Source of the DNA: JAWLAT01 sp041395325
Lineage (GTDB): Bacteria; Pseudomonadota; Gammaproteobacteria; Xanthomonadales; SZUA-5
Reading direction: 5' to 3'
Length of the DNA: 64,000 nucleotides
NCBI GenBank assembly: GCA_041395325.1
Contig: JAWLAT010000008.1
Location: forward strand, 62,001 to 126,000
Every line of letters starts with the position of its first letter. Within the stretch, counting starts at the first letter, position 1. The position numbers and the translations under genes were made by a program. The notes beneath the pieces were generated by a model, which was given only the letters and a program-made list of their open reading frames with translations, was not told where the DNA came from and ran no database searches. Of the stretch, positions 1-9,360 are shown one piece after another.

Positions 1-802
1 GCGCGGTGCCGCCCAGCAGGATGCGCCCGTCGCTCTGCAACAGCACGCGGCTGGCGGTGCTGCGGTCATAGGCCGCCGAGAAGCTGTCATCGTAGAGCCC
101 GTCGCCGCCGGCAAAGCTGGTGTCCAGCGCGCCACTGGCCAGCAGCCGTGTCAGGGCCATGCGGGGATTGATCAGCACCGAGTCCAGCTGGCCGGCGACG
201 AGGATGCGGCCATCGGACTGAATCGCCACGGCCGTCCCGTATTCCTGATTTCGGCCGAAATCCAGCAACACGATGCCACCGCTGCCAAAACTGCTGTCCA
301 GACCGCTGCCATTGGCCTGCAGGCGCAAAACGAACCACTCGATGCTGGCCGGTATGCCTTCAGGCCCGCCATCGATACCGACCGGCTGCACCGGATAGCG
401 CGCGCCACTGACCACGATGCGATTGTCAGCTTGTACCGCAGCGGCCAGCGGAACCAGATACTGCCCGGCGGCATCGCGCAGCACCAGGCGGCCTTGAAAG
501 CTGCCGAAACTGGTGTCGACCTGACCATTGGGCAGCAATCGGGTCGCGCCCAGGCTGAGCCGGTTGTTCTCCGTCTGCACCGATCCAACCAGCACCAGAC
601 GTTCGTCCGCCTGGGCCACGATCGCATGGCCCCGGTCACCAAAATTCGGTGCCTCATCGAAGGCAATCACCTGTCTGCCGCCAATGCCAAACAGGGGATC
701 CAGACGGCCGGCCGCCATGGCCGCCGGGCCGGCCAGCAGCGCGTTCAACAGCAGCAGCATCAAACCAAAACGGACCCGGGAGAAATCGGTACGGGAAGTC
801 AT
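1..802 (-). CDS. Secreted delta-60 repeat protein, 3' end outside window
   Basis: The reading frame is open from an ATG at 802 to the left edge, giving 267 visible residues. Residues 1-31 look like a Sec signal peptide (basic start, LMLLLLNALLAG core, Ala-rich end). The mature part contains delta-60 type repeats: LDPLFGIGG near 34, VDTSFGSF near 95, LDSSFGSGG near 168 and LDTSFAGGDG near 226. Each is followed by a beta strand and a QSDGRIL or similar segment (about 195 and 256). This family forms beta-propeller-like secreted or surface proteins of unknown function. The C-terminus is missing, so it cannot be checked for the FADGFE-type tail seen on other secreted proteins here. The family call is confident; the function is unknown. 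Confidence 0.8.
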   Translation of the reverse strand, partial: MTSRTDFSRVRFGLMLLLLNALLAGPAAMAAGRLDPLFGIGGRQVIAFDEAPNFGDRGHAIVAQADERLVLVGSVQTENNRLSLGATRLLPNGQVDTSFGSFQGRLVLRDAAGQYLVPLAAAVQADNRIVVSGARYPVQPVGIDGGPEGIPASIEWFVLRLQANGSGLDSSFGSGGIVLLDFGRNQEYGTAVAIQSDGRILVAGQLDSVLINPRMALTRLLASGALDTSFAGGDGLYDDSFSAAYDRSTASRVLLQSDGRILLGGTA

Positions 803-1067
803 CACACGCTCCTGGCTGCGGTGGTATTCCTTCCAATATGAGGATGATCTCAAGTAAGCGGCAGGGTCGCCGCGGTCGCCCGCTTGACGGCGGTCAACTG
901 ATCGCCGTCCGAACGATCCAGGTCGAACTGAGGGCCGAGTTGACCTGCGACGACTGCAAGAATCCGCGAGCCGGCGTTGACGGCTCTCGGTCCAGTGTCA
1001 GCCATGAGGTCGCTTTTTGCGCTGTGCGTCGTAGCATCAGCCGACGGACCGATCGGGGAGAGCCACC

Positions 1068-1661
1068 ATGTCGCGACTGCTGTTGCCGCTGTGCCTGCTG
1101 CTGAGCCTGTGTCACTGCGCCGGAGTGCCGACGGCGTCCGCGCCGCCAACGATCGCGGCCACCGCGGAACCGTCGACCTATGTGGCCGATGCCCTGCAGC
1201 ACGAAGGGGTGATCATCGCGGGCCAGCCAGGGCAAGCCGACTTGCCGTCATTGGCCGAAGCCGGCGTGCGCGAGGTCTTCAACCTGCGCACGCCAGGCGA
1301 GATGGAGAGGCTCGATTTCGACGAGGCTGAATCCTTGCAGTCGCTGGGCATCGACTACGCGCAACACCCTGTGGGTGGCGATGACTACCCCTGGTCGCCC
1401 GCGCTGCTGGATGCCTTCAGCGCCGCCATGGCCAGCAAGGATGGGCCGCTGCTGCTGCACTGCGGCTCCGGTGCGCGAGCGTCGCAGTTGTATGCCGCCT
1501 GGCTGGTGCGCGAGCGCGGCTATCGCCCGGACGAGGCCTTGCGCACGCTCAGTCCGAAGAGCGGTTGGCCGCTGCCGATGGAACAGCTGCTCGACCGCCC
1601 CTTGCGCCTGGAGCTGGCGACGCCGCCGAGTCAGGGCTCCTTCGAATCCTCGCGCCGGTAG
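1068..1661 (+). CDS. DUF442-like protein phosphatase, exported or lipoprotein
   Basis: A 197-residue protein with a hydrophobic N-terminus and Cys15/Cys17 at its end, so it is exported and may be lipidated. Residues 45-165 resemble the phosphatase-like DUF442/beta-lactamase-hydrolase-associated domain: an AGQP strand, FNLR near 71 and the active-site loop HCGSGARAS at 131-139. The loop is Cys132-X4-Arg137, the short form seen in this family rather than the classic tyrosine-phosphatase CX5R. A GGGGAGA-like ribosome site precedes the ATG. Its last 31 bases overlap the 3' end of the convergent amidohydrolase gene. The substrate is unknown. Confidence 0.75.
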   Translation: MSRLLLPLCLLLSLCHCAGVPTASAPPTIAATAEPSTYVADALQHEGVIIAGQPGQADLPSLAEAGVREVFNLRTPGEMERLDFDEAESLQSLGIDYAQHPVGGDDYPWSPALLDAFSAAMASKDGPLLLHCGSGARASQLYAAWLVRERGYRPDEALRTLSPKSGWPLPMEQLLDRPLRLELATPPSQGSFESSRR

Positions 1662-3409
1662 CGGACCGCGCCGCCCACGATGGTGAAATCCACCTGTGCC
1701 TGCGGGATCTGGGCGGCGTCGATGGTCAGGATGTCGGCCGACAACACCACGATGTCGGCCAGCTTGCCCGGTTTGATGCTACCGACCCGACCCTCGTCGA
1801 AACTGGCGATGGCGTTGTTGATGGTGTAGCTGGCAAGCGCCTCGTCACGGTTCATGCGCTGCTCGGCGTGGAAGGCCTCGCCATTGGCCATCATCCGGGT
1901 CACCGAGGCGTAGTAGGAAGCGATGGGGTCGATCGGCTCTACCGGCACGTCGGTGCCATTGCCGACCAGTGCGCCGGAATCGATCAGGCTGCGCCAGCGA
2001 TAGGACGTGTCCCCGGTACGCGGCTCGCCCAATCGGGTGGGTACCCAAGGGCCATCGGAACTGCAGTGAATGCCCTGCACCGCGGCGATGATGCCCAACT
2101 CGGCAAAGCGTGGCTGGTCGACAGGCGCCACATGCTGAGCATGCTCGATGCGCCAGCGCAGCGAGCGGCCGTCGGCGCCATGATCGACCCAGGCCTGCTG
2201 ATAGAGATCCAGCAGCTCGCGATTGGCGCGATCACCAATCGCGTGAGTGTTCAGCTGGAAACCGTGCTTGATGGCGATCTCGGCGGTGCGGGCGATTTCC
2301 TCCAGCGGCTCCAGCACCAGGCCGGTGCTGTCGGGCAGATCACTGTAGGGCTCCAGCAGCCAGGCGCCGTGGGCGCCGAGTGCACCGTCGAGCTGGCGCT
2401 TGATCGAGCGCACGGCGAGGAAGTCGTTGCCGCTGGGCAAGGTGCGGTAGGCCGACAGCATCCGGTCCATCGCCTCGTTGCTCTCGCCGCGCACCATCAC
2501 ATACAACCGCACCGGCAGGGCGCCTTCGGCGGCCAGCTGACGGAACAGATCGATCTCGGCAAAGCTCGCGCCCGCGTCGTGGAAGGAGGTGACGCCAAAC
2601 CGCAGTGCTTCCTGACCAGCCAGTTCGGCCCGCTCGCGCAATTGCAGGGCGCGCTGCGCCGGACTCATGCCGGCGGTGGATCGGGCCAGTGCCTCACCGA
2701 CCAGCCGCTGTGCCGTTTCGCGCAGCAGCCCAGTGGCGCGGCCGCTGGCGTCGCGGACGATCGTGCCGCCGTCCGGGTCCGGCGTGTCGGCATCGATGCC
2801 GGCGGCCGCCAGCGCGGCGTCGTTGGCAAAGGCGGCGTGGCCGCTGGCGTGTCCGAGCAGGACCGGGTGATCGGGTGAGACGGCATTGAGTGCGGCATTG
2901 GTCGGCACGCCGTCTACCGCGTCGGCCGGCAGGCTGGTCAGACGACCCTGATGCCAGCCGCGACCCAGGATCCAGCTACCGGGTTCGGCGCTGGTCACCG
3001 CCTCGGTCACCAGCGCTTCCAGTTCGCTCCATTGCTGGACGCCGGTCAGGTCGAGAATCTGCTTGGACTGACCGAGCGAGAGGAAATGGCCATGGCCTTC
3101 GATGAAGCCGGGGATCACGCGCCGGCCAGCGAGTTCGATCACCTCGGTCTGTGGCCCGATCAACGCCTGCACATCGGCATCGCTGCCGACGGCGACGATC
3201 TCGAAGCCGCGTACGGCCAGTGCCTGCTGTTCGCCCAGGTGTTCGTCGACCGTGGCAATGTGTCCGCCACGCAGCACCAGGTCTGCCGGCTGTGGTCCGC
3301 TGGGCGGTGCCGGCTCGGGCGTGGGCGGTGGCGGGCTTTCGCTGCAGGCGGCCAGCAACAAGGCCAGGCCGATCGACGCCAGGGTGAGTCCGCGTTGTGT
3401 CTGGGTCAT
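1631..3409 (-). CDS. Amidohydrolase family lipoprotein (YtcJ-like)
   Basis: A 592-residue metal-dependent amidohydrolase of the Amidohydro_3 group. A lipobox LLLAAC ends at Cys22 and is followed by a Pro-rich linker, so the enzyme is probably anchored in the envelope. The TIM-barrel signature GFIEGHGHF (about 101-109) supplies the two metal-binding His residues. Further metal-site segments, NTHAIGD and EHAQHV, lie in the middle, and GTDVPVEP is near the C-terminus. It starts 12 bases after the NSS transporter stop, with an AGGAG ribosome site inside that gap, so the two form one operon. This suggests a transporter plus hydrolase for a shared amino-acid-like or N-acyl substrate. The exact substrate cannot be told from sequence. 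Confidence 0.85.
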   Translation of the reverse strand: MTQTQRGLTLASIGLALLLAACSESPPPPTPEPAPPSGPQPADLVLRGGHIATVDEHLGEQQALAVRGFEIVAVGSDADVQALIGPQTEVIELAGRRVIPGFIEGHGHFLSLGQSKQILDLTGVQQWSELEALVTEAVTSAEPGSWILGRGWHQGRLTSLPADAVDGVPTNAALNAVSPDHPVLLGHASGHAAFANDAALAAAGIDADTPDPDGGTIVRDASGRATGLLRETAQRLVGEALARSTAGMSPAQRALQLRERAELAGQEALRFGVTSFHDAGASFAEIDLFRQLAAEGALPVRLYVMVRGESNEAMDRMLSAYRTLPSGNDFLAVRSIKRQLDGALGAHGAWLLEPYSDLPDSTGLVLEPLEEIARTAEIAIKHGFQLNTHAIGDRANRELLDLYQQAWVDHGADGRSLRWRIEHAQHVAPVDQPRFAELGIIAAVQGIHCSSDGPWVPTRLGEPRTGDTSYRWRSLIDSGALVGNGTDVPVEPIDPIASYYASVTRMMANGEAFHAEQRMNRDEALASYTINNAIASFDEGRVGSIKPGKLADIVVLSADILTIDAAQIPQAQVDFTIVGGAVRYRREDSKEP

Positions 3410-3421
3410 CGCAAGCTCCTG

Positions 3422-4780
3422 TCAGATCACGCCGGCGCCGCTGAGGAAGACCAGCGCGATCAGCACCGGCGCAACAAAGCGGGTCAGCACTTTCCAGATG
3501 GCATAGCTGCCGGTACCCAGATCGGCCAGCTGCTCGCGACGCCGGCTTTCGAGCAGGATCCAGCCGGCGAAGATGGCGATGCTCAGCCCGCCCAGCGGCA
3601 GCAGCAGGTCACTGGCGACGAAGTTGACCGCATCCAGGATGTTGCGGCCGAACACGCGTACTTCGGACCAGTGGGTGAAGCTCAGCACGCTGGCGATGCC
3701 CAGCACGCCGGCGCCGCCACCCAGCAGCGTCGCCGCTAGCGGCCGCCTGATGCCTTTCTCGACCAGATAGGCGGTGCCGCCCTCGACCAGCGAGATGGTT
3801 GAACTCCAGGCGGCAAACGCGAGCAGCACAAAGAAGGCCAGCCCATACAGATCGCCCCAGGCCATCTGCGCGAAGGCGGTGGGCAGTGCCACAAAGACCA
3901 GTCCCGGACCGTAACTCGCCGGGTCCAGTGAGAAGGCGAAGACGACCGGGAAGATCGCCAGGCCGGCCAGCAGCGCCACGCTGGTGTCGGCCAGACAGAT
4001 GATCCCGCACAACCGCGGCAGCGACAGCTTGTCCGGCACATAGGCGCCATAGGCCATCAGACCGGCCATGCCCAGACTCAACGAGAAGAAGGCTTGCCCG
4101 AGGGCGGCGATCAGCGTCTGACCGGTGACCTTGGAGAAATCGGGCTTGAACAGATAGCTCAGCGTGTGCACGAACTGGCCGGTGGTCATGCCATAGATGA
4201 CCAGCGTGATCAGCAGCAGGAACAGCGCGGGAATCATGAAGCGCACCGCCGCCTCGATGCCCTTTTCCACCCCACGTGCGACGACGAACACCGTCAGCGC
4301 CACAAACAGGAAATGCCAGAACAGCAGCTGGCTGGTGCTGCTGGTCAACGCGCCGAAATGGGCGCCGGCATCGCTGACGGCCGGGCCGGCACTGAACAGG
4401 CCGCTCAGATAGGTGACCGCATAGGACAGCGTCCAGCCGGCGATGATGCAGTAGAAGGACAGGATCAGCACGCCGGCGGTCAGACCGGACCAGCCAATCA
4501 GCGACCAGGCTCGCCAGGCGCGGGATTCACGGGCCAGGTCGAGCAGGGAGTTGATGGGGCTCTCGCGGCCGGCCCGGCCGATCAGCACCTCGGCAATCAT
4601 CACCGGCAGACCGACCAGCGCAATGGCGGCCAGGTAAATCAGCACGAAGGCGCCGCCGCCATGTTCGGCCGTCACGGTGGAAAAGCGCCAGATGTTGCCC
4701 AGGCCCACCGCCGAGCCAATGGCGGCCAGCAGGAAGCCGAGCTTTGAGGACCACATCCCGTGTTGTGACACCGTTGCCAT
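3422..4780 (-). CDS. Sodium-dependent transporter of the NSS (SNF) family
   Basis: A 452-residue integral membrane protein with about 12 hydrophobic segments. The NSS hallmark GSAVGLGNIWRF lies at 22-33 in TM1, where the Na+ and substrate sites of LeuT-type transporters lie. I chose the ATG at 4780 because GGGGAGG sits about 8 bases upstream and the protein then begins just before TM1. The frame stays open for another 30 residues, but that extension has no ribosome site. It probably imports an amino acid or related amine using Na+. It is first in an operon with the amidohydrolase lipoprotein and diverges from the sensor kinase gene at 4913. Confidence 0.9.
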   Translation of the reverse strand: MATVSQHGMWSSKLGFLLAAIGSAVGLGNIWRFSTVTAEHGGGAFVLIYLAAIALVGLPVMIAEVLIGRAGRESPINSLLDLARESRAWRAWSLIGWSGLTAGVLILSFYCIIAGWTLSYAVTYLSGLFSAGPAVSDAGAHFGALTSSTSQLLFWHFLFVALTVFVVARGVEKGIEAAVRFMIPALFLLLITLVIYGMTTGQFVHTLSYLFKPDFSKVTGQTLIAALGQAFFSLSLGMAGLMAYGAYVPDKLSLPRLCGIICLADTSVALLAGLAIFPVVFAFSLDPASYGPGLVFVALPTAFAQMAWGDLYGLAFFVLLAFAAWSSTISLVEGGTAYLVEKGIRRPLAATLLGGGAGVLGIASVLSFTHWSEVRVFGRNILDAVNFVASDLLLPLGGLSIAIFAGWILLESRRREQLADLGTGSYAIWKVLTRFVAPVLIALVFLSGAGVI

Positions 4781-4912
4781 GGACCGCCTCCCCGGTCTGC
4801 CCAGGGCCGGCAGTATGCCAGTCTGCCGCGGCCCAGGTGCTGCGCCGTTGAAGGCTGCAATTGGTTGCATCAGTGATGCCGGATGCTGCGCTAGAGTGCA
4901 GGTCGGCAGTAT

Positions 4913-6547
4913 GTGAAGGAAATGTCATTGGAACAGGGCCCACCAGGGATGGGCGCTCGAGTTGATGCGCGCCGTGGCGTCGCACCGGGGCCGGTGGTGC
5001 CCGCTCGCCCGCTCGCTGCAGCGGCTGACAGCAAGGCGGCTTGTGCGCCCCCGCGCCGCGCCATTCTGACCGCGGTGTTGAGTTTCGTGGGCCTGTTCGG
5101 TTTCGCCTCACTGGGCGTGAGCTATCTGTATCACCGCGCCAAGGTGGAGTTGCTGGAGGCGCTGCGCACCGAAGTGGCGCAGCTGGCGCGCGCGGCGGTG
5201 CCGCTGGTGGACATCGATCTGCATCAGCAGCTGCGCAGTCCGGGACAGACCGGCTCGGCCGAACATCTGCAGGCCATCCGGCCGCTGGCCGACTTTCACC
5301 GGGCCCTGGAAGACGTCTACTACGTCTATACGGCGGTCCTCGTGGGTGGCGAGATTCACTTTGTCCTGGGCACCGACCATCTGTACCGCGTCAGTGGCGA
5401 CGACGAACTGCCGGATCCGGTCATGGGGCGCTATCCCGGCTCCGATCCCTGGTTCATGCAGGCGTTGCGGGAACAGCGACTGGTGGTCCAGCCAGCCCCG
5501 GTCCAGGAAGCCAAGCGGGCCTATCTGTCGGCTTTTGCACCGCTGCATGACCGCCAGGGCGGTTTCATCGGCGTCGTTGGTGTGGACATGGACGCCGCCA
5601 GCCTGAACCGGCGGCTGGTCGACATGCGCCACACCTATTGGAGCGCCGAAGCCTCGCTGTTGCTGCTGGCATTGTTGGCCGCCGGGATCGTCTGGCGCAT
5701 TTCGCTGCGCCACGCTCGCGCCGAAGCCGCCGAGCATGCGGCGCTGTTGCGAGCCGAAGCCGAAGCCGCCTCGGCCAACCAGTTTGCGCTGGAAGCCAGC
5801 GCTGCCAGCCGCGCCAAGAGCGAGTTTCTGGCCATGATGAGCCACGAAATCCGCACGCCCCTGCACGGCATTGTCGCTACGCTGGATCTGCTCTCGGCCA
5901 GCTCCCGCGACCCTGCCCAGCAGCGTTATCTGCGTATCATCGATGCCTCGTCACAAACCTTGCTGCGGCAGATCAACGATCTGCTCGACTTTTCCCGCGC
6001 CGAGTCCGGCCGGATCAGTCTGGAAATGGCACCCTTCGATCTGGCCCGCGCGGTGACCGATGTGGTCGGCCGCTACACCGCGGCAGCCGAGCGCCGCGGA
6101 CTGGATCTGCAACTGGACATTCCGGACGAAGCGCGCATCAAGGTGCTGGGCGATCGTGTCCGGGTCGACCAGGTGCTGTCGAATCTGATGTCCAACGCCT
6201 TGAAATTCACCGAACAGGGTTCGGTGGCGATGGAACTGCAGGTCGAAGGCGACCACCGTTGGCACTTTGCGATCCGCGACACCGGTCCCGGCATTCCGGC
6301 CGGGGAGATCGATCGTTTGTTCCAGCCTTTCGCCCAGCTGGATGGCTCCAACCGGCGCGAACATGGCGGTAGCGGGTTGGGACTGGCCATCTGCCAACGC
6401 CTGGTGGGGTTGATGGGCGGCCGACTGTGGGTCAGCAGTGAGGTGGGCCAGGGGACCACCGTGCACGTCGTGCTGACCTTGCCACTGGCGCCGGTCGCGA
6501 AGCAGGCACGTGCGGCCGAATCTGCCGAGCCGACCCCCTCACCCTGA
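4913..6547 (+). CDS. Membrane sensor histidine kinase (orphan)
   Basis: A 544-residue kinase. TM1 is about 51-72. It is followed by a periplasmic sensor region of roughly 175 residues that resembles a Cache/PDC fold (YYVYTAVLVGG, then a GVVGVDM strand). TM2 is about 248-265, followed by an Ala-rich helix. The HisKA H-box SHEIRTP has His311. The ATPase domain has the N-box LMSNALKFTE, the G1 box DTGPGIP and the G2 box GGSGLGLAI. There is no receiver domain and no response regulator gene beside it, so the partner is elsewhere. The start is uncertain: GTG at 4913 or ATG at 4922, neither with a well-spaced ribosome site. The ligand is unknown. Confidence 0.9.
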   Translation: MKEMSLEQGPPGMGARVDARRGVAPGPVVPARPLAAAADSKAACAPPRRAILTAVLSFVGLFGFASLGVSYLYHRAKVELLEALRTEVAQLARAAVPLVDIDLHQQLRSPGQTGSAEHLQAIRPLADFHRALEDVYYVYTAVLVGGEIHFVLGTDHLYRVSGDDELPDPVMGRYPGSDPWFMQALREQRLVVQPAPVQEAKRAYLSAFAPLHDRQGGFIGVVGVDMDAASLNRRLVDMRHTYWSAEASLLLLALLAAGIVWRISLRHARAEAAEHAALLRAEAEAASANQFALEASAASRAKSEFLAMMSHEIRTPLHGIVATLDLLSASSRDPAQQRYLRIIDASSQTLLRQINDLLDFSRAESGRISLEMAPFDLARAVTDVVGRYTAAAERRGLDLQLDIPDEARIKVLGDRVRVDQVLSNLMSNALKFTEQGSVAMELQVEGDHRWHFAIRDTGPGIPAGEIDRLFQPFAQLDGSNRREHGGSGLGLAICQRLVGLMGGRLWVSSEVGQGTTVHVVLTLPLAPVAKQARAAESAEPTPSP

Positions 6548-6615
6548 CGATCAGCACGCCAACCTCACCGCCACAGGCACTACCATCGGCGGGTTTCCCA
6601 CCCGAGGGTCCCAAG

Positions 6616-9009
6616 ATGCGAGTGCTGCCAAACTGGTTGGCCGGGTTGTTGTTGCTGCAGGGCGGCGTTGCGCTGGCCGCACCCGAACTGACACTGGAAC
6701 AGGCCATGGCCAATCCTGACTGGATCGGCAATGCGCCGGAGTCGGCCTATCTGGATGCGGCAGGCAGCCAGGTGTTGTTCCAGCGCAAGCGTGACGGCAG
6801 CGAGCTGCGGGATCTGTGGCGGGTGCCTTTCGCCGGTGGCGCAGCGGCGGCCACCGTGCCGATGGACGAGCTCAACACGGTCGACGGTTCGAATTGGCGG
6901 CTGGACGCATCCGGTCGTGCCGTGTTCACCCGCGATGGCGATCTGTGGTTGCGCCAGACCGACGGCCAGCTGCGTCAGTTGACGCGGACGCCGGCCAGCG
7001 AATCCGAGCCGGCCTGGATGAGCGATGGCCGCATCATGGTGCGCCAGGATGCCGACTGGTGGATTGCCGAGCCGGCCAGCGGCCTGTACTACCCGGCCTA
7101 TCAACTCAGCTTTGGCAAGGATCCCAGCCAGCAGGAACCCGAAGGCCTGTCGGCCGAGGAACTGCGCCTGATCGACACGCTGCGCTACGAGCGCGAGCAG
7201 GAATTGGCGCGCCTGGCGCAGAAGACCGAGCGCAGCCGCGGTGATGCCAGCCAGCTGGCGCCGACGATCTGGTTCGATCCGGCCTGGGAGGCCAGCGGCA
7301 ATGCGCTGTCGGCCGATGGCCGCTGGCTGGTGCTGGCCGTGCGCGCCAAGGATGCGGCCAAGCAGAGCCAGGGCGACAAGATGCCCAAGTTCGTGGCTCG
7401 CTCGGGCTATGTGGAGATCGAGGATGTGCGGCCGCTGGTTGGGCGCAACGGCTTTCCGGCCGAACAGCTATGGCTGATCGACCTGCGCGATGGCAGTCAG
7501 CGACAGCTGGCCTTTGACCAGCTGCCGGGGATCACCGACGACCCCTTGGCCGATCTGCGCGCACAGGCGGAGAACAAGGACAAGAAGGCCTCCGACAAGA
7601 AGGACCCGGCCGAAGCCAAGCCACGACCGGTGCGGATCGGCGACCTGCAGTTCAACGAGGCCGGTGATGCACTGGCGGCGAGCATCTTCAGTCTGGACAA
7701 CAAGGACCGCTGGATCGCCCGGGTCAACCTGGCCAAGGCCGAGCTGGATCCGGTCCACCACCTGCACGACCCTGCCTGGATCAACTGGAGCTTCAACGAT
7801 TATGGCTGGCTGCCCGGCAGCCGTGACCTGTGGTTGCTGTCCGAGCAGTCCGGCTACTCACATCTGTATCTGCAGCGGCAGGGTCAGAAGCCCAAGGCGC
7901 TGACCAAGGGCCGCTGGGAAGTGCTGAGCAACTCGATCCAGACGCCTCGCGACGGACGCTGGATCTACTTCGGCGCCAATCGCGAAAGCCCGTTCCGCAA
8001 TGAGGTCTACCGGTTGCCGGCGCGCGGCGGCGAGATCGAGCAGCTGACCCAAGTCGGCGGCGTCAACGAGTATCGGCTCAGTGCCGACGGGGCACAGCTG
8101 CTGCTGATCCACTCGACCAGTTACAGCCCGCCGCAGTTGTGGCGCCAGGCCGCCCGAGCCGGCGCCGAGGCCAGCCTGCTGTTCGATCCGCGCACCGAGG
8201 CCTATCGCGCCCATGAGTTGCAGCCGCCGGAATTCGTCTGGTACCAGTCCACCCACGGCGACTTCCAGATTCCGGCCAAGCTCTATCGGCCCCGCGGCGA
8301 CGGCCCGGGCCGCGGCGCGGCAGTGATCTTCATTCACGGCGCCGGCTACACCCAGGATGTGCACGAAGGCTATCCGTACTATTTCCGCGAGCAGATGTTC
8401 CACAACCTGCTGACGGCCGCCGGTGTCACCGTGATCGTGCCGGACTATCGCGCCAGTGAGGGCTATGGCCGCGACTGGCGCACCGCGATCTACCGGCAGA
8501 TGGGCCATCCGGAACTGGAGGATCTGCTCGACGCCAAGGCCTACATGGTGGCGATGCACGGCGTCGACCCCGACCGGATCGCCGTCTACGGCGGCAGCTA
8601 TGGCGGCTTCATGACGATGATGGCGCTGTTCCGCGCGCCGACGGATTTTGCCGCGGGCGCCGCGCTGCGCCCGGTCACCGACTGGATGCACTACAACCAT
8701 CCTTACACCGCCAACATCCTCAACACACCGCAGGTGGATCCGGAGGCCTATCGGATTTCCAGTCCCATCGAACACGCCGCCGGCCTGCAGCGCCCGTTGC
8801 TGATCGCCCACGGCATGCTCGACGACAACGTCTTCTTCAAGGATTCGGTGCGGTTGGTGCAGCGTCTGATCGAGCTGCGCAAAGGGCGCTGGTTCGAACT
8901 GGCGGCCTACCCGCTGGAACGCCACGGCTATGTCTATTCCGACAGCTGGTACGACCAGTACGGCCGCATCTGGCGGCTGTTCTCCCGCGAACTGGGCTTC
9001 CCGGAGTAA
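6616..9009 (+). CDS. Secreted S9 family prolyl oligopeptidase-like peptidase
   Basis: A 797-residue protein with a signal peptide (about 1-22, ending VALAA). The N-terminal two thirds form a WD40-like/beta-propeller region. The C-terminal alpha/beta hydrolase domain has GGSYGG with nucleophile Ser661, HGMLDDNV with Asp736 or Asp737, and ERHGY with His770, so the triad is intact. The domain order fits dipeptidyl-peptidase/oligopeptidase members of clan SC acting in the periplasm or outside the cell. A Lys/Asp-rich stretch (KDKKASDKKD) near residues 320-335 looks like a flexible insertion in the propeller. No operon partner is evident. Confidence 0.9.
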   Translation: MRVLPNWLAGLLLLQGGVALAAPELTLEQAMANPDWIGNAPESAYLDAAGSQVLFQRKRDGSELRDLWRVPFAGGAAAATVPMDELNTVDGSNWRLDASGRAVFTRDGDLWLRQTDGQLRQLTRTPASESEPAWMSDGRIMVRQDADWWIAEPASGLYYPAYQLSFGKDPSQQEPEGLSAEELRLIDTLRYEREQELARLAQKTERSRGDASQLAPTIWFDPAWEASGNALSADGRWLVLAVRAKDAAKQSQGDKMPKFVARSGYVEIEDVRPLVGRNGFPAEQLWLIDLRDGSQRQLAFDQLPGITDDPLADLRAQAENKDKKASDKKDPAEAKPRPVRIGDLQFNEAGDALAASIFSLDNKDRWIARVNLAKAELDPVHHLHDPAWINWSFNDYGWLPGSRDLWLLSEQSGYSHLYLQRQGQKPKALTKGRWEVLSNSIQTPRDGRWIYFGANRESPFRNEVYRLPARGGEIEQLTQVGGVNEYRLSADGAQLLLIHSTSYSPPQLWRQAARAGAEASLLFDPRTEAYRAHELQPPEFVWYQSTHGDFQIPAKLYRPRGDGPGRGAAVIFIHGAGYTQDVHEGYPYYFREQMFHNLLTAAGVTVIVPDYRASEGYGRDWRTAIYRQMGHPELEDLLDAKAYMVAMHGVDPDRIAVYGGSYGGFMTMMALFRAPTDFAAGAALRPVTDWMHYNHPYTANILNTPQVDPEAYRISSPIEHAAGLQRPLLIAHGMLDDNVFFKDSVRLVQRLIELRKGRWFELAAYPLERHGYVYSDSWYDQYGRIWRLFSRELGFPE

Positions 9010-9038
9010 TCAGTCGGAGTAGCACTTGGCACCATGCG

Positions 9039-9061
9039 CAGGCCCAGTCTCACTGGGCCTG
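9039..9061. terminator. Hairpin after the S9 peptidase gene
   Basis: A perfect 9-base inverted repeat CAGGCCCAG / CTGGGCCTG with loop TCTCA starts 30 bases after the S9 peptidase stop. There is no T-tract on either strand, so a terminator role is an inference. The 9010-9360 gap holds this hairpin, a second GC-rich inverted repeat and no credible gene. Confidence 0.4.
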
Positions 9062-9147
9062 AATACGCCCGGAGGCGCTGAACCCGGCTGGATCCGGAGC
9101 CAAGCCCGCTGGGTGTGGGACCGATCCCCGCTGAGCGTGGATTGAGT

Positions 9148-9183
9148 CCCCCTCCCTTGCGCCGCAGGCGGAGGGGAGGGACG
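9148..9183. repeat. GC-rich inverted repeat, possible dispersed repeat unit
   Basis: CCCCCTCCC is followed by a TTGCGCCGCAGGC centre (itself TGC/GCA paired) and then GGAGGGGAGGG. This makes a strong imperfect stem-loop between the convergent S9 peptidase and GGDEF genes. Such pyrimidine/purine-rich stem-loops are often repeated around genomes of this kind; only this copy was noticed here. Confidence 0.35.
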
Positions 9184-9360
9184 GGGAGGGGTGTGCTTTC
9201 AACTCACCGACGAGTCCGCCGGACTGACCAAAGCGCAATTCGTCGGCCCAGCAGACGCCGATGACTGATCGGGTCATCCGCGTGAACGTGAACGTGGTTT
9301 GAGTACAGCGCCCGATACTCAGCGGCGGCTGGGTGCCCGATGGCTCGGACCGCCGCCCGC